A DNA stretch of 64,000 bases from Nocardioides sp. Soil797 (GCA_001429555.1 LMSR01000002.1:119967-183966); one strand, 5' to 3'; shown: positions 43,223-52,800, counted from the stretch's first letter. Numbers and translations: made by a program. Notes: generated by a model not told the origin, from the sequence alone.

Positions 43223-43603
43223 TCAGAACGGAGCAAGGTCGAACCTGCCCCACGCGAGGAAGGCGAAGGCGCTGAGGTAGGCGAGATCGCCCGCCAGAAA
43301 GCCCCACTCCTTGCGACGGAAGCGTGTGGTCGCGGCGCCCTGCATCAGCAGCATCAGCCCGCAGGCGGCGAGGGGGGTGAGCACGGGGAGTACGTCGAGG
43401 GCACCGGGCAGGAGCAACCCGGCGACACAGAGCAGCTTGATCGAGCCGATGAACTTGATCTGGCCGGCGTCGAAGTCGTCGACCCAGTGCTGGCTCGGCC
43501 CGAGTGCCCGGTAACGCTCCTTGCTCAAGCGCAGCTGGGCGATGCCCCCGGCGCCGTACGCCAGGGTCAGTGCTCCGGCAAGAAGCCACAGTGTGATGTT
43601 CAT
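43223..43603 (-). CDS. DoxX-like membrane protein
   Basis: A 126-residue four-helix protein (ITLWLLAGALTLAYGAGG, IGSIKLLCVAGLLLPG, AACGLMLLMQGAATTRF). DoxX_2-type family, redox-linked in other systems. Divergent from an ECF41 sigma gene whose promoter element lies between them, so it is a candidate target of that sigma factor. GTG/ATG start at 43603 adjoins helix 1. Confidence 0.75.
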   Translation of the reverse strand: MNITLWLLAGALTLAYGAGGIAQLRLSKERYRALGPSQHWVDDFDAGQIKFIGSIKLLCVAGLLLPGALDVLPVLTPLAACGLMLLMQGAATTRFRRKEWGFLAGDLAYLSAFAFLAWGRFDLAPF

Positions 43604-43617
43604 GGAGATCCCTTCGT

Positions 43618-43644
43618 GGTTACCTGTGCCCTCTCGGGCTCGTC
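43618..43644 (+). promoter_or_regulatory. ECF41-type promoter of the first sigma gene
   Basis: GGTTACC (43618-43624), 16-bp spacer, CGTC (43641-43644), followed by ATGACG. The same arrangement precedes the second ECF41 gene at 52739-52765. ECF promoters with a TGTCACA-like -35 and a CGTC -10 are characteristic of this family, so autoregulation is likely. Confidence 0.55.
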
Positions 43645-43680
43645 ATCTCCATGACGAACCCGGATGAGGAGAGGTAACCG

Positions 43681-44577
43681 ATGGATCCCCACGACCTGAC
43701 TGAACAGTTCGAGACCGAGCGGCCGCGGCTCACCGCGATCGCCACGCGCGTGCTCGGATCGCGTGCGGATGCCGAAGACGTGGTCCAGGAGGCGTGGGTG
43801 CGTCTGGGCCGTCAGGAACCGGGGTCGATCGACAACGTCCCCGGCTGGCTCACCACGGTCGTGGGGCGGATCAGCATCGACCTGATCAGGTCGCGGGCCA
43901 CCAAGGCCGAGGTGCCGCTGGAGTCCGGCATCCCGGACCTGGTGGTGACCGAGGACGACGACATCGGGGCCAGCCCCGAGGAGAGTGCCCTACTCGCCGA
44001 CTCGGTGGGCCTCGCCCTGCTGGTGGTTCTCGGGAGCCTCGGGCCCGAGGAGCGGCTGGCGTTCGTCCTGCACGATCTCTTCGCGGTGCCGTTCGTCGAC
44101 ATCGGCACCATCCTCGGCAAGTCGACGGAGGCCGCCAAGATGTCGGCCAGCCGCGCCCGCAGCAAGGTCCGCGCTGCCCAGCCCGACACGGTGTCAGCGG
44201 AGCGTCGACGTGAGCAGCGGACGGTGGTGGACGCGTTCCTGGCGGCAGCTCGCGAGGGGAACTTCGAGGCGTTGCTCGAGGTCCTCGACCCCGATCTGGT
44301 CTGGGAGGTTCGGACGACGCGCGGCGTGCGCACGCGTGTCGGCGCACACGAGATCCTTGATGTCATCGCCCGCAGTGACGCGTCGCGGGTCGTCGCGCGC
44401 CGGGTGCTGGTCAACGGCCAGCCCGGCATCCTCGCGTGGGGTCCGGACGGACGCCCCGTCGGCCTGATGAGCTGCACCGTGGAGGAGGGACGGATGACCA
44501 AGGTCGTCTCGGTGGTCGACAAGCGTTGGCTCGCGGAGCAGGACCTGCCGCGCGCGTCCCGTCCGCAGTCACGATGA
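43681..44577 (+). CDS. ECF41-type sigma factor with SnoaL-like C-terminal domain
   Basis: A 298-residue extracytoplasmic-function sigma factor. Sigma-2 region: RLTAIATRVLGSRADAEDVVQEAWVR; sigma-4 region: LGPEERLAFVLHDLFAVPF and GKSTEAAKMSASRARSKVR. From about residue 185 a SnoaL/NTF2-like domain follows (VVDAFLAAAREGNFEALLEVLDPD), which in ECF41 factors regulates activity in place of an anti-sigma. It has a paralogue at 52801-53655. Adjacent DoxX-like gene is a likely target. Confidence 0.9.
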   Translation: MDPHDLTEQFETERPRLTAIATRVLGSRADAEDVVQEAWVRLGRQEPGSIDNVPGWLTTVVGRISIDLIRSRATKAEVPLESGIPDLVVTEDDDIGASPEESALLADSVGLALLVVLGSLGPEERLAFVLHDLFAVPFVDIGTILGKSTEAAKMSASRARSKVRAAQPDTVSAERRREQRTVVDAFLAAAREGNFEALLEVLDPDLVWEVRTTRGVRTRVGAHEILDVIARSDASRVVARRVLVNGQPGILAWGPDGRPVGLMSCTVEEGRMTKVVSVVDKRWLAEQDLPRASRPQSR

Positions 44578-45024
44578 CGTGGTCGGAGCCGACGCCTTCC
44601 AGACCAGCGTCACCGCGGCGATCCCGGCGATGCACGGCAACACCAGCAACCCGCCGTACGCCGGGGCGAGGCCGACGTCGCCGGACTCCTCGGGGGTCAG
44701 CGCTGCGGTGAGGAAGAGGGCGATGCCGAGCCCGCCCATGAGGGAGACCCACAGCTTGGGTCGGCTGGCCCGGAGGGTGGCCCAGATCGAGACGCCCCAG
44801 CCGACCACGGCCAGGCCGCCGAGCATGCCGATGATCATCAGCCAGCCGTTGACGGCGTCGTCGAGCTCGCCAGCCGAGTAACCGGGGTAGGAGTCACGGA
44901 TGTGGTCCTCGATCACCTGGGGTGCCAGGAACGGCACGACCGTGGCGAGCAGGGTCAGGGCCAGTCCGACCCACATGAAGGTGAGGGAGAGGTGGACGTG
45001 TCGTGAAGCGGTTTTTGTGTACAT
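44569..45024 (-). CDS. Hypothetical membrane protein, 151 aa
   Basis: Four hydrophobic segments (LSLTFMWVGLALTLLATVVPFL, LMIIGMLGGLAVVGWGVSIWA and two more) with a polar loop after helix 1 (DHIRDSYPGYSAGELD). No family recognised. Its start lies within an AT-rich palindrome shared with a divergent TetR gene, so it is probably that regulator's target. Confidence 0.65.
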   Translation of the reverse strand: MYTKTASRHVHLSLTFMWVGLALTLLATVVPFLAPQVIEDHIRDSYPGYSAGELDDAVNGWLMIIGMLGGLAVVGWGVSIWATLRASRPKLWVSLMGGLGIALFLTAALTPEESGDVGLAPAYGGLLVLPCIAGIAAVTLVWKASAPTTSS

Positions 45025-45027
45025 GTA
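45020..45027. promoter_or_regulatory. TACATGTA core palindrome in the divergent TetR control region
   Basis: An 8-bp core palindrome with imperfect flanks (TTTGTG / AATAAA), overlapping the ATG of the membrane-protein gene and about 25 bp upstream of the TetR start. The whole 45010-45040 patch is unusually AT-rich. Candidate TetR operator. Confidence 0.4.
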
Positions 45028-45052
45028 AATAAATTAAGCGGGTTGTGTGAGG

Positions 45053-45760
45053 ATGTCCAGCGTGAATGCACAGCGCTCCGCCCCCGGCCGTACCGGCCGC
45101 CCACCGCGCACGTCCCGTGAGGAAGTCCTCTCCGCTGCCCGGACGATCATCGATCGCGACGGCTGGGAGAAGCTGACCGTGCGCCGTCTCGCGGGCGAGA
45201 TCGGCGTGAGCGCGATGACCGTCTACAACCACGTCGAGGACCGGGCCGACCTGATGGTGCAGCTGGTCGACGACCACCTCGCCCGGGCCTCGCGGCCCGA
45301 CCTGCCCGACGACCCCCGGGGTCGGATCGTGGCCACCGGGGTCGCCGCACGGGAGTCCCTCGCGTCCCAGCCCTGGATCGCCGAGGTGTTGAGCACGGAT
45401 GGCTTCCTGAGCCGCCTCGGGGACTCGTCGGTGTGGCTGGTGGAGGCGATCGTCGCCGCCGCACTCGATGCGGGGTGCACTCCCGAGCGGGCGATCCTGG
45501 TCTTCCGCAATGTCTGGTACTTCATGGTCGGCGAGATCATGGTGCGCGCAAACACCAGGACCCGACGGGCCACAGCGGGTGCCAGGGCACCTTCGATCCT
45601 GATCGCGGGAGCGGACCCGGCCATCAGCAATCACGACGCGTCGGCTCTGCCGGCCCTGGCCGTCGTCGCTGATCAATGGGTGGAGGTCGCCGGACGCGAC
45701 ACCTTCGCCGAGGGCCTCGCCGCGCTGGTTGACGGCCTGCTCGCCGCGTTGGCCTCCTGA
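45053..45760 (+). CDS. TetR-family regulator
   Basis: A 235-residue repressor. HTH at about residues 20-65 (LTVRRLAGEIGVSAMTVYNHV). The C-terminal domain matches TetR_C types (VFRNVWYFMVGEIMVRAN). Divergent from the four-helix membrane protein. ATG 45053 chosen; GTG 45062 possible. No good ribosome binding site, so it could be leaderless. Confidence 0.82.
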   Translation: MSSVNAQRSAPGRTGRPPRTSREEVLSAARTIIDRDGWEKLTVRRLAGEIGVSAMTVYNHVEDRADLMVQLVDDHLARASRPDLPDDPRGRIVATGVAARESLASQPWIAEVLSTDGFLSRLGDSSVWLVEAIVAAALDAGCTPERAILVFRNVWYFMVGEIMVRANTRTRRATAGARAPSILIAGADPAISNHDASALPALAVVADQWVEVAGRDTFAEGLAALVDGLLAALAS

Positions 45761-45836
45761 CCTCTCGCCGAAAGCATGGTCACGCCGTCGCGCTCGCAGG
45801 TAGGTTGACCGACATCCGACCCCCTGAGGAGCCCCG

Positions 45837-47198
45837 ATGAGCGAGCCGCGCAAGTTCCTGCTGGACGAGTCCGAGATGCCGACGCACTGGTACAACGTCG
45901 TCGCTGACCTGCCCACTCCGCCGCCACCGCCGCTGCACCCGGGCACCCACCAGCCGGTAGGCCCAGGCGACCTGGCGCCACTCTTCCCGCCGGAGCTGAT
46001 CGCCCAGGAGGTCAGCGGGGAGAGGTACGTCGAGATCCCCGAACCGGTCCGCGAGGTCTACGCGCAGTACCGTCCGTCCCCGCTGATGCGGGCCCGCAAC
46101 CTCGAGCAGAAGCTGGGCACCCCGGCGCGCATCTACTACAAGTACGAGGGGGTTTCGCCGGCTGGTTCGCACAAGGTGAACACCTCGGTGCCGCAGGCCT
46201 ACTACAACAAGATCAACGGCATCGACCGGCTCACCACCGAGACCGGTGCCGGGCAGTGGGGTACGGCTCTCTCCTATGCCTGCTCACTGTTCGACATGAC
46301 CTGTGAGGTGTGGCAGGTCGGGGCGTCGTACGACACCAAGCCGCAGCGCCGCACGCTGATCGAGGTCTTCGGCGGAACGGTGCACCGCTCGCCCAGCCGG
46401 ATGACCGAGTCGGGCAGGGCGTTCGAGGAGGGACACCCGGGCTCCCTCGGCATCGCGATCTCCGAGGCGGTCGAGCTGGCCGCCCAGGACCCGAAGGCGA
46501 AGTATGCGCTGGGATCGGTGCTCAACCACGTGCTGCTGCACCAGACGGTCAGCGGCGAGGAGACGCTCAAGCAGCTCGCCAAGGCCGGCGAGTCCGGTGC
46601 CGACCTGGTCGTCGGCTGCGCGGGCGGCGGCTCCAACTTCGCCGGGCTCGCCTTCCCGTTCCTGCGCGAGAAGCTGGCGGGCAACCAGAGCCCGCGGATC
46701 CTGGCCGTCGAGCCGACCTCGTGCCCGACGTTGACCCGTGGTGAGTACCGCTACGACTTCGGCGACACGGCCGGGCTGACACCGCTGATGAAGATGTACA
46801 CGTTGGGTCACGACTTCGTTCCGTCGCCGATCCACGCCGGCGGACTGCGCTACCACGGCATGGCGCCGCTGGTGAGCCACTGCGTGCACGAGGGGCTCAT
46901 CGAGGCCACCGCGCTGCACCAGAGCGAGTGCTTCGAGGCGGCGGTCGAGTTCGCCCGCACCGAGGGGATCGTGCCGGCGCCGGAGTCGTCGCATGCACTG
47001 GCGCAGGCCCGTCGCGAGGCGCTCGAGGCCAAGGAGTCCGGTGAGGAGAAGGTGATCGTGATCCTGCTGTCGGGCCACGGCCTGCTCGAGCTCGGCGCAT
47101 ATGACTCGTTCCTCAGCGGCCACCTCGAGGACGACCCGCTCTCGGAGGAGGCGCTCAGCGCGGCCCTGGCCGGCGTGCCGGAGGTGGCCGACGTCTGA
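45837..47198 (+). CDS. trpB: TrpB2-type tryptophan synthase beta-like protein
   Basis: A 453-residue PLP enzyme. The PLP lysine is in AGSHKVNT, followed by [11 protein letters not shown] and the phosphate-binding [10 protein letters not shown] loop. Length and the N-terminal extension (about 70 residues) mark the TrpB2 subgroup, which usually stands alone without TrpA and uses free indole and serine. No other trp genes in the window. GAGGAG before ATG 45837. Confidence 0.9.
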   Translation: MSEPRKFLLDESEMPTHWYNVVADLPTPPPPPLHPGTHQPVGPGDLAPLFPPELIAQEVSGERYVEIPEPVREVYAQYRPSPLMRARNLEQKLGTPARIYYKYEGVSPAGSHKVNTSVPQAYYNKINGIDRLTTETGAGQWGTALSYACSLFDMTCEVWQVGASYDTKPQRRTLIEVFGGTVHRSPSRMTESGRAFEEGHPGSLGIAISEAVELAAQDPKAKYALGSVLNHVLLHQTVSGEETLKQLAKAGESGADLVVGCAGGGSNFAGLAFPFLREKLAGNQSPRILAVEPTSCPTLTRGEYRYDFGDTAGLTPLMKMYTLGHDFVPSPIHAGGLRYHGMAPLVSHCVHEGLIEATALHQSECFEAAVEFARTEGIVPAPESSHALAQARREALEAKESGEEKVIVILLSGHGLLELGAYDSFLSGHLEDDPLSEEALSAALAGVPEVADV

Positions 47199-47321
47199 CG
47201 CGTCTGACGCGTCTGACCAGGCTGGGGAACGCGGACCCGGGCGCTGGTTCCGGTGGTCGTCGCGCCTCCGTCCGGCGAAAATCCCGTGCCCGAGTCCTGA
47301 GGGCGCTGTTACGTTCGCGAG

Positions 47322-47768
47322 ATGAGTGAGCACGCCGACGGGGCTTCCGTGAACGGCACCGACTTCCTCGACATTGCGCGCCAGGTCTTGGACGCGCAGC
47401 CCTTCAGTCGACTGGTCGGCACCAGGGTGAGCCGGTGCGACGACGGCCACGCGGTGCTGGAGGTCGACGTACGTCACGACCTGCTGCAGCAGTACGGCCT
47501 GGTCCACGGCGGCGTGTATGCCTACCTCGCCGACAACGTGATCGCCTTCGCCGCGGGCAGCGCCCTGGGGCCGAGTGTGGTGAGCACTGGCCTGAGCCTG
47601 GAGCTGGTCGGCAACGTTCGCGCCGGCACGCTGTTCGCGGTGGCCGACGTGCGTGAGCGTACGACGGACTCCGTCGAGGTGGGGGTCGAGATCATCGCCG
47701 ACCGTGGTGGGCCCGAGGAGAAGTTGTGCGCCCGGGCCACCGGATCTGCCGTGTGGACGGGTGGATGA
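47322..47768 (+). CDS. PaaI-family hotdog thioesterase
   Basis: A 148-residue single hotdog-fold acyl-CoA thioesterase. Signature LLQQYGLVHGGVYAYLADNVI (H-G-G, catalytic Asp downstream) and VSTGLSLELVGNVRAG. PaaI-type enzymes clear stalled aryl- or acyl-CoAs. Its 3' end overlaps the EamA gene by 8 bp. Confidence 0.87.
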   Translation: MSEHADGASVNGTDFLDIARQVLDAQPFSRLVGTRVSRCDDGHAVLEVDVRHDLLQQYGLVHGGVYAYLADNVIAFAAGSALGPSVVSTGLSLELVGNVRAGTLFAVADVRERTTDSVEVGVEIIADRGGPEEKLCARATGSAVWTGG

Positions 47769-48690
47769 GCTGTTGCGGAACCAGGACGTCCGCCAGCGCA
47801 CAGTTGTTCGGCTGCTCTCGCTCTACGCGTGCTGGGGCACCGCGATCCCGGCGATGAAGCTGATGGTCGACACGGTGCCGCCGGTCGGCGGTGCTGCGCT
47901 GATCTTCCTGCTGGCCGGCTTCGTGCTCGCCACCGCAGGACGGCGACGCGTGTGGCCGCGGGCGGGGCAGACGCGGATGTTGGCCCTGGCCGGCGTACTC
48001 CTGCTCGTCGGTGGCCAAGGACTCGCCATGGTGGCGCTGACCGCGGTGACGGCCAGTCTCGGGGCGATCCTGGCGGCGATGATCCCGTTGTGGGTGGCCC
48101 TGCTCGGCGGCCTGGCCGGCGTCCGAGTCACGGTTGCGTCCTGGGTGCGGTTCCTGGTCGGCTTCGGTGGCATCGTGATCGTCGTGCTCACCGCCCCCGG
48201 CAGCGCGATGGGTGGCGAGAACTGGGGGATCGCGGCCTTCGGCATCGCACCGATCCTCTGGGCGACCGGGAGTCTGGTGACCGCCAACGTGGCCGGTGCC
48301 CTCGACCGCGTCTGCGCGAGTGCTGTCCAGTTGCTGGCCGGCGGTTCGGCACTGCTGCTGCTCGCCCTCTGCGTCGGAGACCTTCAGCCCGATCGCTGGA
48401 CGGAGGTGAGCTGGCCGTCACTCGGAGCGGCGATCTTCCTGCTCGTCTTCGACTCGCTGATCGGATTCATGCTCTACACCAGCCTGCTCGAGACCGCGCC
48501 CGCACCGCTGGTCAGCACCTATGCCTACGTCACGCCCGTGATCGGCACGCTGGTCGGTGTGACCCTTCTCGACGAGCCACTCTGGATCGGCGCCGTGCTC
48601 GGCGGCCTGCTCGTGCTGGGGGCCGTCGCCCTGGAGCTGGCGGGGGAGCGAGGCGAATCGCCTGTCCCCCGGAGTCGTCCCGCCGGTTGA
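47761..48690 (+). CDS. EamA-family (DMT) transporter
   Basis: A 309-residue permease with ten hydrophobic segments in two EamA halves (LYACWGTAIPAMKLMVDTVPP; second half ILWATGSLVTANVAGALD and TSLLETAPAPLVSTYAYVTP). The ending GVTLLDEPLWIGAVLGGLLVL is typical of DMT exporters. GTG 47761 is chosen because the first helix starts shortly after. Substrate unknown. Confidence 0.85.
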   Translation: MDELLRNQDVRQRTVVRLLSLYACWGTAIPAMKLMVDTVPPVGGAALIFLLAGFVLATAGRRRVWPRAGQTRMLALAGVLLLVGGQGLAMVALTAVTASLGAILAAMIPLWVALLGGLAGVRVTVASWVRFLVGFGGIVIVVLTAPGSAMGGENWGIAAFGIAPILWATGSLVTANVAGALDRVCASAVQLLAGGSALLLLALCVGDLQPDRWTEVSWPSLGAAIFLLVFDSLIGFMLYTSLLETAPAPLVSTYAYVTPVIGTLVGVTLLDEPLWIGAVLGGLLVLGAVALELAGERGESPVPRSRPAG

Positions 48691-48703
48691 ACAAACGTTC
48701 AAC
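48686..48703. terminator. Hairpin between convergent genes
   Basis: GTTGAAC / GTTCAAC arms of 7 bp with a 4-base loop, overlapping the EamA stop codon and lying 5 bp from the end of the convergent PPOX gene. Possible bidirectional terminator, or an operator. Confidence 0.35.
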
Positions 48704-48708
48704 GCAGA

Positions 48709-49200
48709 TCATGCCGGGCGGCAGTCACTCTCGCAGCCGCTCTGCTCGCCGGCACCGGCCGGTGGTGGCGGCCCGTCGCCGTGGGAGGCCGGGCGGTGCA
48801 GCACGGCGCTCACCGGGGTGAACCGGATCCGGTCGTCGCTCGGGACTGCGCCGCTCGGGACTGCGCCGCTCGGGACTGCGCCGCTCGGGACTGCGCCGCT
48901 CAGGACTGCGCCGCTCGGGACTGCGCCGCTCGGGACTGCGCCGCTCGGGACTGCGTCGCCGTCGACCAAGAGCGTGTAGCCCTTGGCCTGCAACGGAGGG
49001 AACACCAACGTCGCCGCCGAATGCATGGCCAGGTTGCGGGCAGAGCCCTTGCTCGGAGGCAGCATGATCGCGCCCGCCTCGACCTCCGGGTCGACGGTGA
49101 CCACCTTGGCGCGGCCGTCCTCTCCGGTGGTGACCAAGAAGCCGGAACCGAAGTCCTGAAGAGTCGCTGCCAGGCGGGTCAGGTCGACGAGGATGCTCAT
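48709..49200 (-). CDS. PPOX-type (split barrel) FMN-binding protein with GAVPS repeats
   Basis: A 163-residue protein. The N-terminal half has the pyridoxamine 5'-phosphate oxidase-like pattern (FGSGFLVTTGEDGRAKVVTVDPEVE, GSARNLAMHSAATLVFPP). About residue 82 onward it contains a GDAVP unit plus seven SGAVP/SGAVL repeats, then DDRIRFTPVSAVLHRPAS and a C-terminal Gly/Cys tail. The repeat is encoded by an in-frame 15-bp minisatellite and replaces or extends a surface loop between barrel strands. Flavin binding is family knowledge, not shown here. Confidence 0.72.
   Translation of the reverse strand: MSILVDLTRLAATLQDFGSGFLVTTGEDGRAKVVTVDPEVEAGAIMLPPSKGSARNLAMHSAATLVFPPLQAKGYTLLVDGDAVPSGAVPSGAVPSGAVLSGAVPSGAVPSGAVPSGAVPSDDRIRFTPVSAVLHRPASHGDGPPPPAGAGEQSGCESDCRPA
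48841..48960. repeat. 15-bp tandem repeat, eight units, inside a coding region
   Basis: Eight consecutive 15-bp units (unit CGGGACTGCGCCGCT). The fifth differs by one base (CAG...), and the last has two changes. Read on the minus strand each unit encodes SGAVP. The unit length keeps the frame, so copy-number change would alter loop length without breaking the protein. Confidence 0.95.
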
Positions 49201-49236
49201 GGATGCCAGCCTACGCGCGCGAGAACCAGCTCACTC

Positions 49237-49265
49237 TTGATACCCATAGGGGGTACCTGTATGGT
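49237..49265 (+). promoter_or_regulatory. Promoter and CsoR-like operator of the second copper operon
   Basis: TTGATA (49237-49242), 17-bp spacer, TATGGT (49260-49265). Within the spacer lies TACCCATAGGGGGTA (49241-49255), a shorter version of the CsoR-type palindrome at 2529-2553. The layout (operator across -35/-10) matches the first copper operon. Confidence 0.7.
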
Positions 49266-49301
49266 GGAATCTCAGTCCACCGTCAAGAGCATGGAGCAGT
49301 C

Positions 49302-49505
49302 GTGAACGACAACACCTACACCGTCACCGGAATGACCTGCGGCCACTGTGTCGCCTCCGTCACCGAGGAGGTCGGCGAGATCCCCGGCGTCCACGACGTG
49401 AAGGTCGAGCTCGACTCGGGTGCGCTGACCTTCGACTCCGACCAGCCGATCTCCCGCGACGCGGTCGACACCGCGGTGCGCGAGGCCGGCTACCAGCTGG
49501 CATGA
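49302..49505 (+). CDS. copZ: CopZ-like copper chaperone (HMA domain)
   Basis: A 67-residue cytosolic ferredoxin-like HMA domain. The Cu(I) site is MTCGHC (C13, C16); the ending REAGYQL is typical. It carries copper to the CopA ATPase two genes on. GTG 49302 is used, with GGAG 5-8 bp upstream; longer in-frame extensions cross the operator. ATGA overlap with the next gene. Confidence 0.9.
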   Translation: MNDNTYTVTGMTCGHCVASVTEEVGEIPGVHDVKVELDSGALTFDSDQPISRDAVDTAVREAGYQLA

Positions 49506-50443
49506 ACGCGGCGGGCCGGTTGACGGCGTACGCCGCGGGGCTGGCCGTGATCCTCGCTGCCGGCTGGTTCGTCGGTGATCGGAGCGATCTCGGCGATGTC
49601 GAGCCGGTGGCGGAGTCCCACGGGCATTCGGGACAGTCGTCCGAGCACGACGAGATGACCCATGACGAGATGACGGGGAACGCCGAGACCGTTCCCGCCG
49701 GGCTGCAGGTCTCCCAGGACGGATACAGCCTGGCGCTGGCCGACACCGACCGCGCGCCGGGAAGCCAGCAGGTCCGCTTCCGGATCGTCGGTCCCGACGG
49801 CCGACCGGTCACCGAGTTCGAGGAGTCCCACGAGAAGCTGCTCCATCTGATCGTCGTTCGCCGCGACTTCTCGGGCTTCCAGCATGTGCACCCGGTCCTC
49901 GACGAGAAGACCGGCACCTGGCGGGTCGACGTCGACCTGGCGCCCGGCACCTGGCGGGTCTTCGCCGACTTCGTCCCGGGAGGGATGAGTGCCGACGAGG
50001 GTCTCACCCTCGGCACCGACCTCCGCGTCTCCGGCAACGCTGGCAAGCAGCTTCTGCCCCAGCCCGTCCGCAGGTCCACGATCGACGGCTTCACGGTCAC
50101 AGCCGAGGGCCAGCTGGTGGCCGGTGAGCACTCGATGCTCGAGCTCCAGGTCACCAGGCACGGCAAGCCGGTCACCGACCTGCAGCCCTACCTGGGTGCC
50201 TATGGTCACCTCGTCGCCCTTCGTGAAGGGGACCTGGCCTACCTGCACGTCCACCCCGGCGGCGAGCCCGGTGACGGAGTGACGGAGCCGGGCCCGACCA
50301 TCGAGTTCGGTGCCGAAGTGCCGAGCGACGGTCGCTATCACCTCTTCCTGGACTTCAAGGTCGCAGGCGTGGTGCACACCGCCGCCTTCACCCTCGACAC
50401 GGCAACCACGAGCGCAGGGGGACACGACGACCATGACCACTGA
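49502..50443 (+). CDS. Exported His-rich protein of the copper operon
   Basis: A 313-residue protein with one N-terminal membrane segment ([16 protein letters not shown]) then a His/Met-rich stretch ([20 protein letters not shown]) and beta-rich domains with [10 protein letters not shown] and AYLHVHPGG motifs, ending in HDDHDH. The repeated H-V-H-P is the signature of an actinobacterial copper-associated family whose name I cannot give with certainty. Probably binds copper outside the membrane. Overlaps copZ (4 bp) and copA (11 bp). Confidence 0.75.
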   Translation: MNAAGRLTAYAAGLAVILAAGWFVGDRSDLGDVEPVAESHGHSGQSSEHDEMTHDEMTGNAETVPAGLQVSQDGYSLALADTDRAPGSQQVRFRIVGPDGRPVTEFEESHEKLLHLIVVRRDFSGFQHVHPVLDEKTGTWRVDVDLAPGTWRVFADFVPGGMSADEGLTLGTDLRVSGNAGKQLLPQPVRRSTIDGFTVTAEGQLVAGEHSMLELQVTRHGKPVTDLQPYLGAYGHLVALREGDLAYLHVHPGGEPGDGVTEPGPTIEFGAEVPSDGRYHLFLDFKVAGVVHTAAFTLDTATTSAGGHDDHDH

Positions 50444-52736
50444 GGCCACCGACGCCCCCGGCACCGATGTCGAGCTGCTGCTGACCGGCATGACCTGTGC
50501 GTCGTGTGCCAACCGGATCGAGCGCAAGCTCAACAAGCTCGACGGTGTCACGGCCACGGTCAACTACGCCACGGAGAAGGCCAAGGTCACCTACGCCGAC
50601 GGCGTCAGCACCGACGACCTGGTGGCGACGGTCGAGTCCGCCGGATACGGCGCCAAGCTGCCGCCGCCTCCCCGCTCGAGTGCCGACACAGTCGCGCCCG
50701 CCAACGCGATCGAGGAGGAGGCCGAGCGCGACCTGCGCACGCTGCGCAACAGGGTCGTCGTCTCGGCCCTGCTGTCGATCCCTGTGGTCGCGATGGCGAT
50801 GGTGCCGGCGCTCCAGCTCACCAACTGGCAGTGGCTCTCGCTCACCCTCGCCGCCCCGGTCGTGGTCTGGGGAGGGCTCCCCTTCCACCGGGCGACCTGG
50901 ATCAACCTCAGGCACGGCGCCGCCACGATGGACACCCTGGTCACGATGGGTACGACGGCCGCGTTCGGCTGGTCGGTCTGGGCACTCTTCTGGGGTGATG
51001 CCGGCACACCCGGCATGAAGCACCCCTTCGAGCTCACCATCGAGCGCAGCAGCGGCACCTCCGACATCTACTTCGAAGCCGCGGCGGGGATCATCACCTT
51101 CATCCTGCTCGGCCGCTATCTCGAGCACCGCTCGAAGCGCAACGCCGGTGCCGCGCTGCGTTCCCTGCTCGACCTGGGTGCTCGTGACGTCAGCGTCCTG
51201 CGCGACGGTGTGGAGCAGCGGATTCCCGTTGCCCAGTTGGCGGTTGACGACCTGTTCGTGACCCGCCCCGGCGAAAAGGTCGCCACCGACGGCATCGTCA
51301 CCGAGGGTCGCTCAGCCATCGACGCGTCGATGCTGACCGGCGAGTCCGTGCCGGTCGAGGTCGCCGTCGGCGATGGCGTGGTCGGGGCCACGGTCAATGC
51401 CTCCGGCCGCCTGGTGATCCGGGCGACGCGAGTCGGATCCGACACCCAGCTGGCCCAGATGGCCAAGCTCGTCGAGGAAGCCCAGACGGGCAAGGCGTCC
51501 GTGCAACGGCTGGCCGACCGGATCTCCGGGATCTTCGTGCCGGTCGTGATCGCGATCGCCGTCGGCACCTTCGGCTTCTGGCTCGGCAGCGACGCCGGCG
51601 TCTCCGGCTCGCTGACCGCGATGGTCGCCGTACTGATCGTGGCCTGCCCGTGCGCGCTGGGCCTGGCCACGCCGACCGCGCTGATGGTCGGCACCGGCCG
51701 CGGCGCCCAGCTGGGCATCCTGATCAAGGGCCCCGAGGTGCTCGAGCAGACCCGCAAGGTCGACACCGTCGTGCTCGACAAGACCGGCACCGTCACCACC
51801 GGCCAGATGAGCCTGGCCGAGACCCACATTGCGACGGGCGAGGACGAGGCCGAGGTGCTGCGCCTGGCCGGGGCCCTGGAGGACGCCTCCGAGCACCCGA
51901 TCGCACGCGCCGTCGCCGAAGGTGCCCGCAGCGCCGGAGCACTGGGCACGGTCGAGGACTTCACCAACGTCGAGGGCCTCGGAGTGCAGGGCATCGTCGA
52001 CGGCTGTGCCGTCCTGGTCGGCCGTCCACAGCTCCTCACCCAAGACGGACAAACGCAGTGGGCCCAACACCTGACCGACGACCTGCAGCGCGCCTTCGAC
52101 GATGCATCCGACCGTGGACTGACCGCGGTGGCCGTCGGCTGGGACGGTCGACCCCGCGCCGTGCTGGTGGTGGCCGACCGGGTCAAGGACACCTCTGCCG
52201 ATGCGATCGCCCAGCTGAAGGAGCTCGGCCTGCGGCCGATCCTGCTCACCGGTGACAACGAGCGGGTCGCCCGCACGGTCGCCGGCCAGGTCGGCATCGC
52301 CGCGGACGACGTCTTCGCCGAGGTGCTGCCCGGCGACAAGGTCGACGTGGTCAAGCGGCTCCAGTCCGAGGGACGGGTGGTGGCCATGGTCGGTGACGGG
52401 GTCAACGACGCCGCCGCCCTCGCCCAGTCCGACCTCGGCCTGGCCATGGGCACCGGCACCGACGTCGCCATCGAGGCCAGCGACCTGACGCTCGTGCGCG
52501 GTGACCTCCGGGTCGCCGCCGACGCGATCCGTCTCTCGCGCCGCACGCTCGGCGTCATCAGGAGCAACCTGTTCTGGGCCTTCGGCTACAACGTGGCGGC
52601 GATCCCCCTCGCCGCCGCCGGTCTGCTCAACCCGATGCTCGCGGGAGCCGCGATGGCGTTCTCCTCGGTGTCGGTGGTCGGCAATAGCCTGCGGCTGAAG
52701 GGTTTCCGCAGCTCGCTCCCGCACGAGCCCGTCTGA
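50433..52736 (+). CDS. copA: Copper-translocating P1B-type ATPase with N-terminal HMA domain
   Basis: A 767-residue Cu(I) exporter. N-terminal HMA with TGMTCASC (C22, C25), transmembrane helices, actuator motif TGES, CPC permeation motif (C405-P-C407), DKTGT (D449), HP locus (SEHPIARA) and GDGVND. The classical CopA domain order differs from the YHS/CPMHP ATPase at 2559, so the window encodes two non-redundant copper pumps. ATG 50433 lies 11 bp inside the previous gene. Confidence 0.94.
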   Translation: MTTEATDAPGTDVELLLTGMTCASCANRIERKLNKLDGVTATVNYATEKAKVTYADGVSTDDLVATVESAGYGAKLPPPPRSSADTVAPANAIEEEAERDLRTLRNRVVVSALLSIPVVAMAMVPALQLTNWQWLSLTLAAPVVVWGGLPFHRATWINLRHGAATMDTLVTMGTTAAFGWSVWALFWGDAGTPGMKHPFELTIERSSGTSDIYFEAAAGIITFILLGRYLEHRSKRNAGAALRSLLDLGARDVSVLRDGVEQRIPVAQLAVDDLFVTRPGEKVATDGIVTEGRSAIDASMLTGESVPVEVAVGDGVVGATVNASGRLVIRATRVGSDTQLAQMAKLVEEAQTGKASVQRLADRISGIFVPVVIAIAVGTFGFWLGSDAGVSGSLTAMVAVLIVACPCALGLATPTALMVGTGRGAQLGILIKGPEVLEQTRKVDTVVLDKTGTVTTGQMSLAETHIATGEDEAEVLRLAGALEDASEHPIARAVAEGARSAGALGTVEDFTNVEGLGVQGIVDGCAVLVGRPQLLTQDGQTQWAQHLTDDLQRAFDDASDRGLTAVAVGWDGRPRAVLVVADRVKDTSADAIAQLKELGLRPILLTGDNERVARTVAGQVGIAADDVFAEVLPGDKVDVVKRLQSEGRVVAMVGDGVNDAAALAQSDLGLAMGTGTDVAIEASDLTLVRGDLRVAADAIRLSRRTLGVIRSNLFWAFGYNVAAIPLAAAGLLNPMLAGAAMAFSSVSVVGNSLRLKGFRSSLPHEPV

Positions 52737-52738
52737 CC

Positions 52739-52765
52739 GGTCACACTTCTGTCGTCGCGATCGTC
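52739..52765 (+). promoter_or_regulatory. ECF41-type promoter of the second sigma gene
   Basis: GGTCACA (52739-52745), 16-bp spacer, CGTC (52762-52765), then CATGACGG. Closer to the TGTCACA...CGTC ECF41 consensus than the first promoter, with identical spacing. Confidence 0.6.
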
Positions 52766-52800
52766 ACCACCATGACGGAACGAGATGGAAGGGTGGAGCC

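Noticed and set aside
48841..48960. CRISPR-like repeat array
   Set aside because: Units are 15 bp with no spacers, lie inside one reading frame and encode GAVPS repeats.
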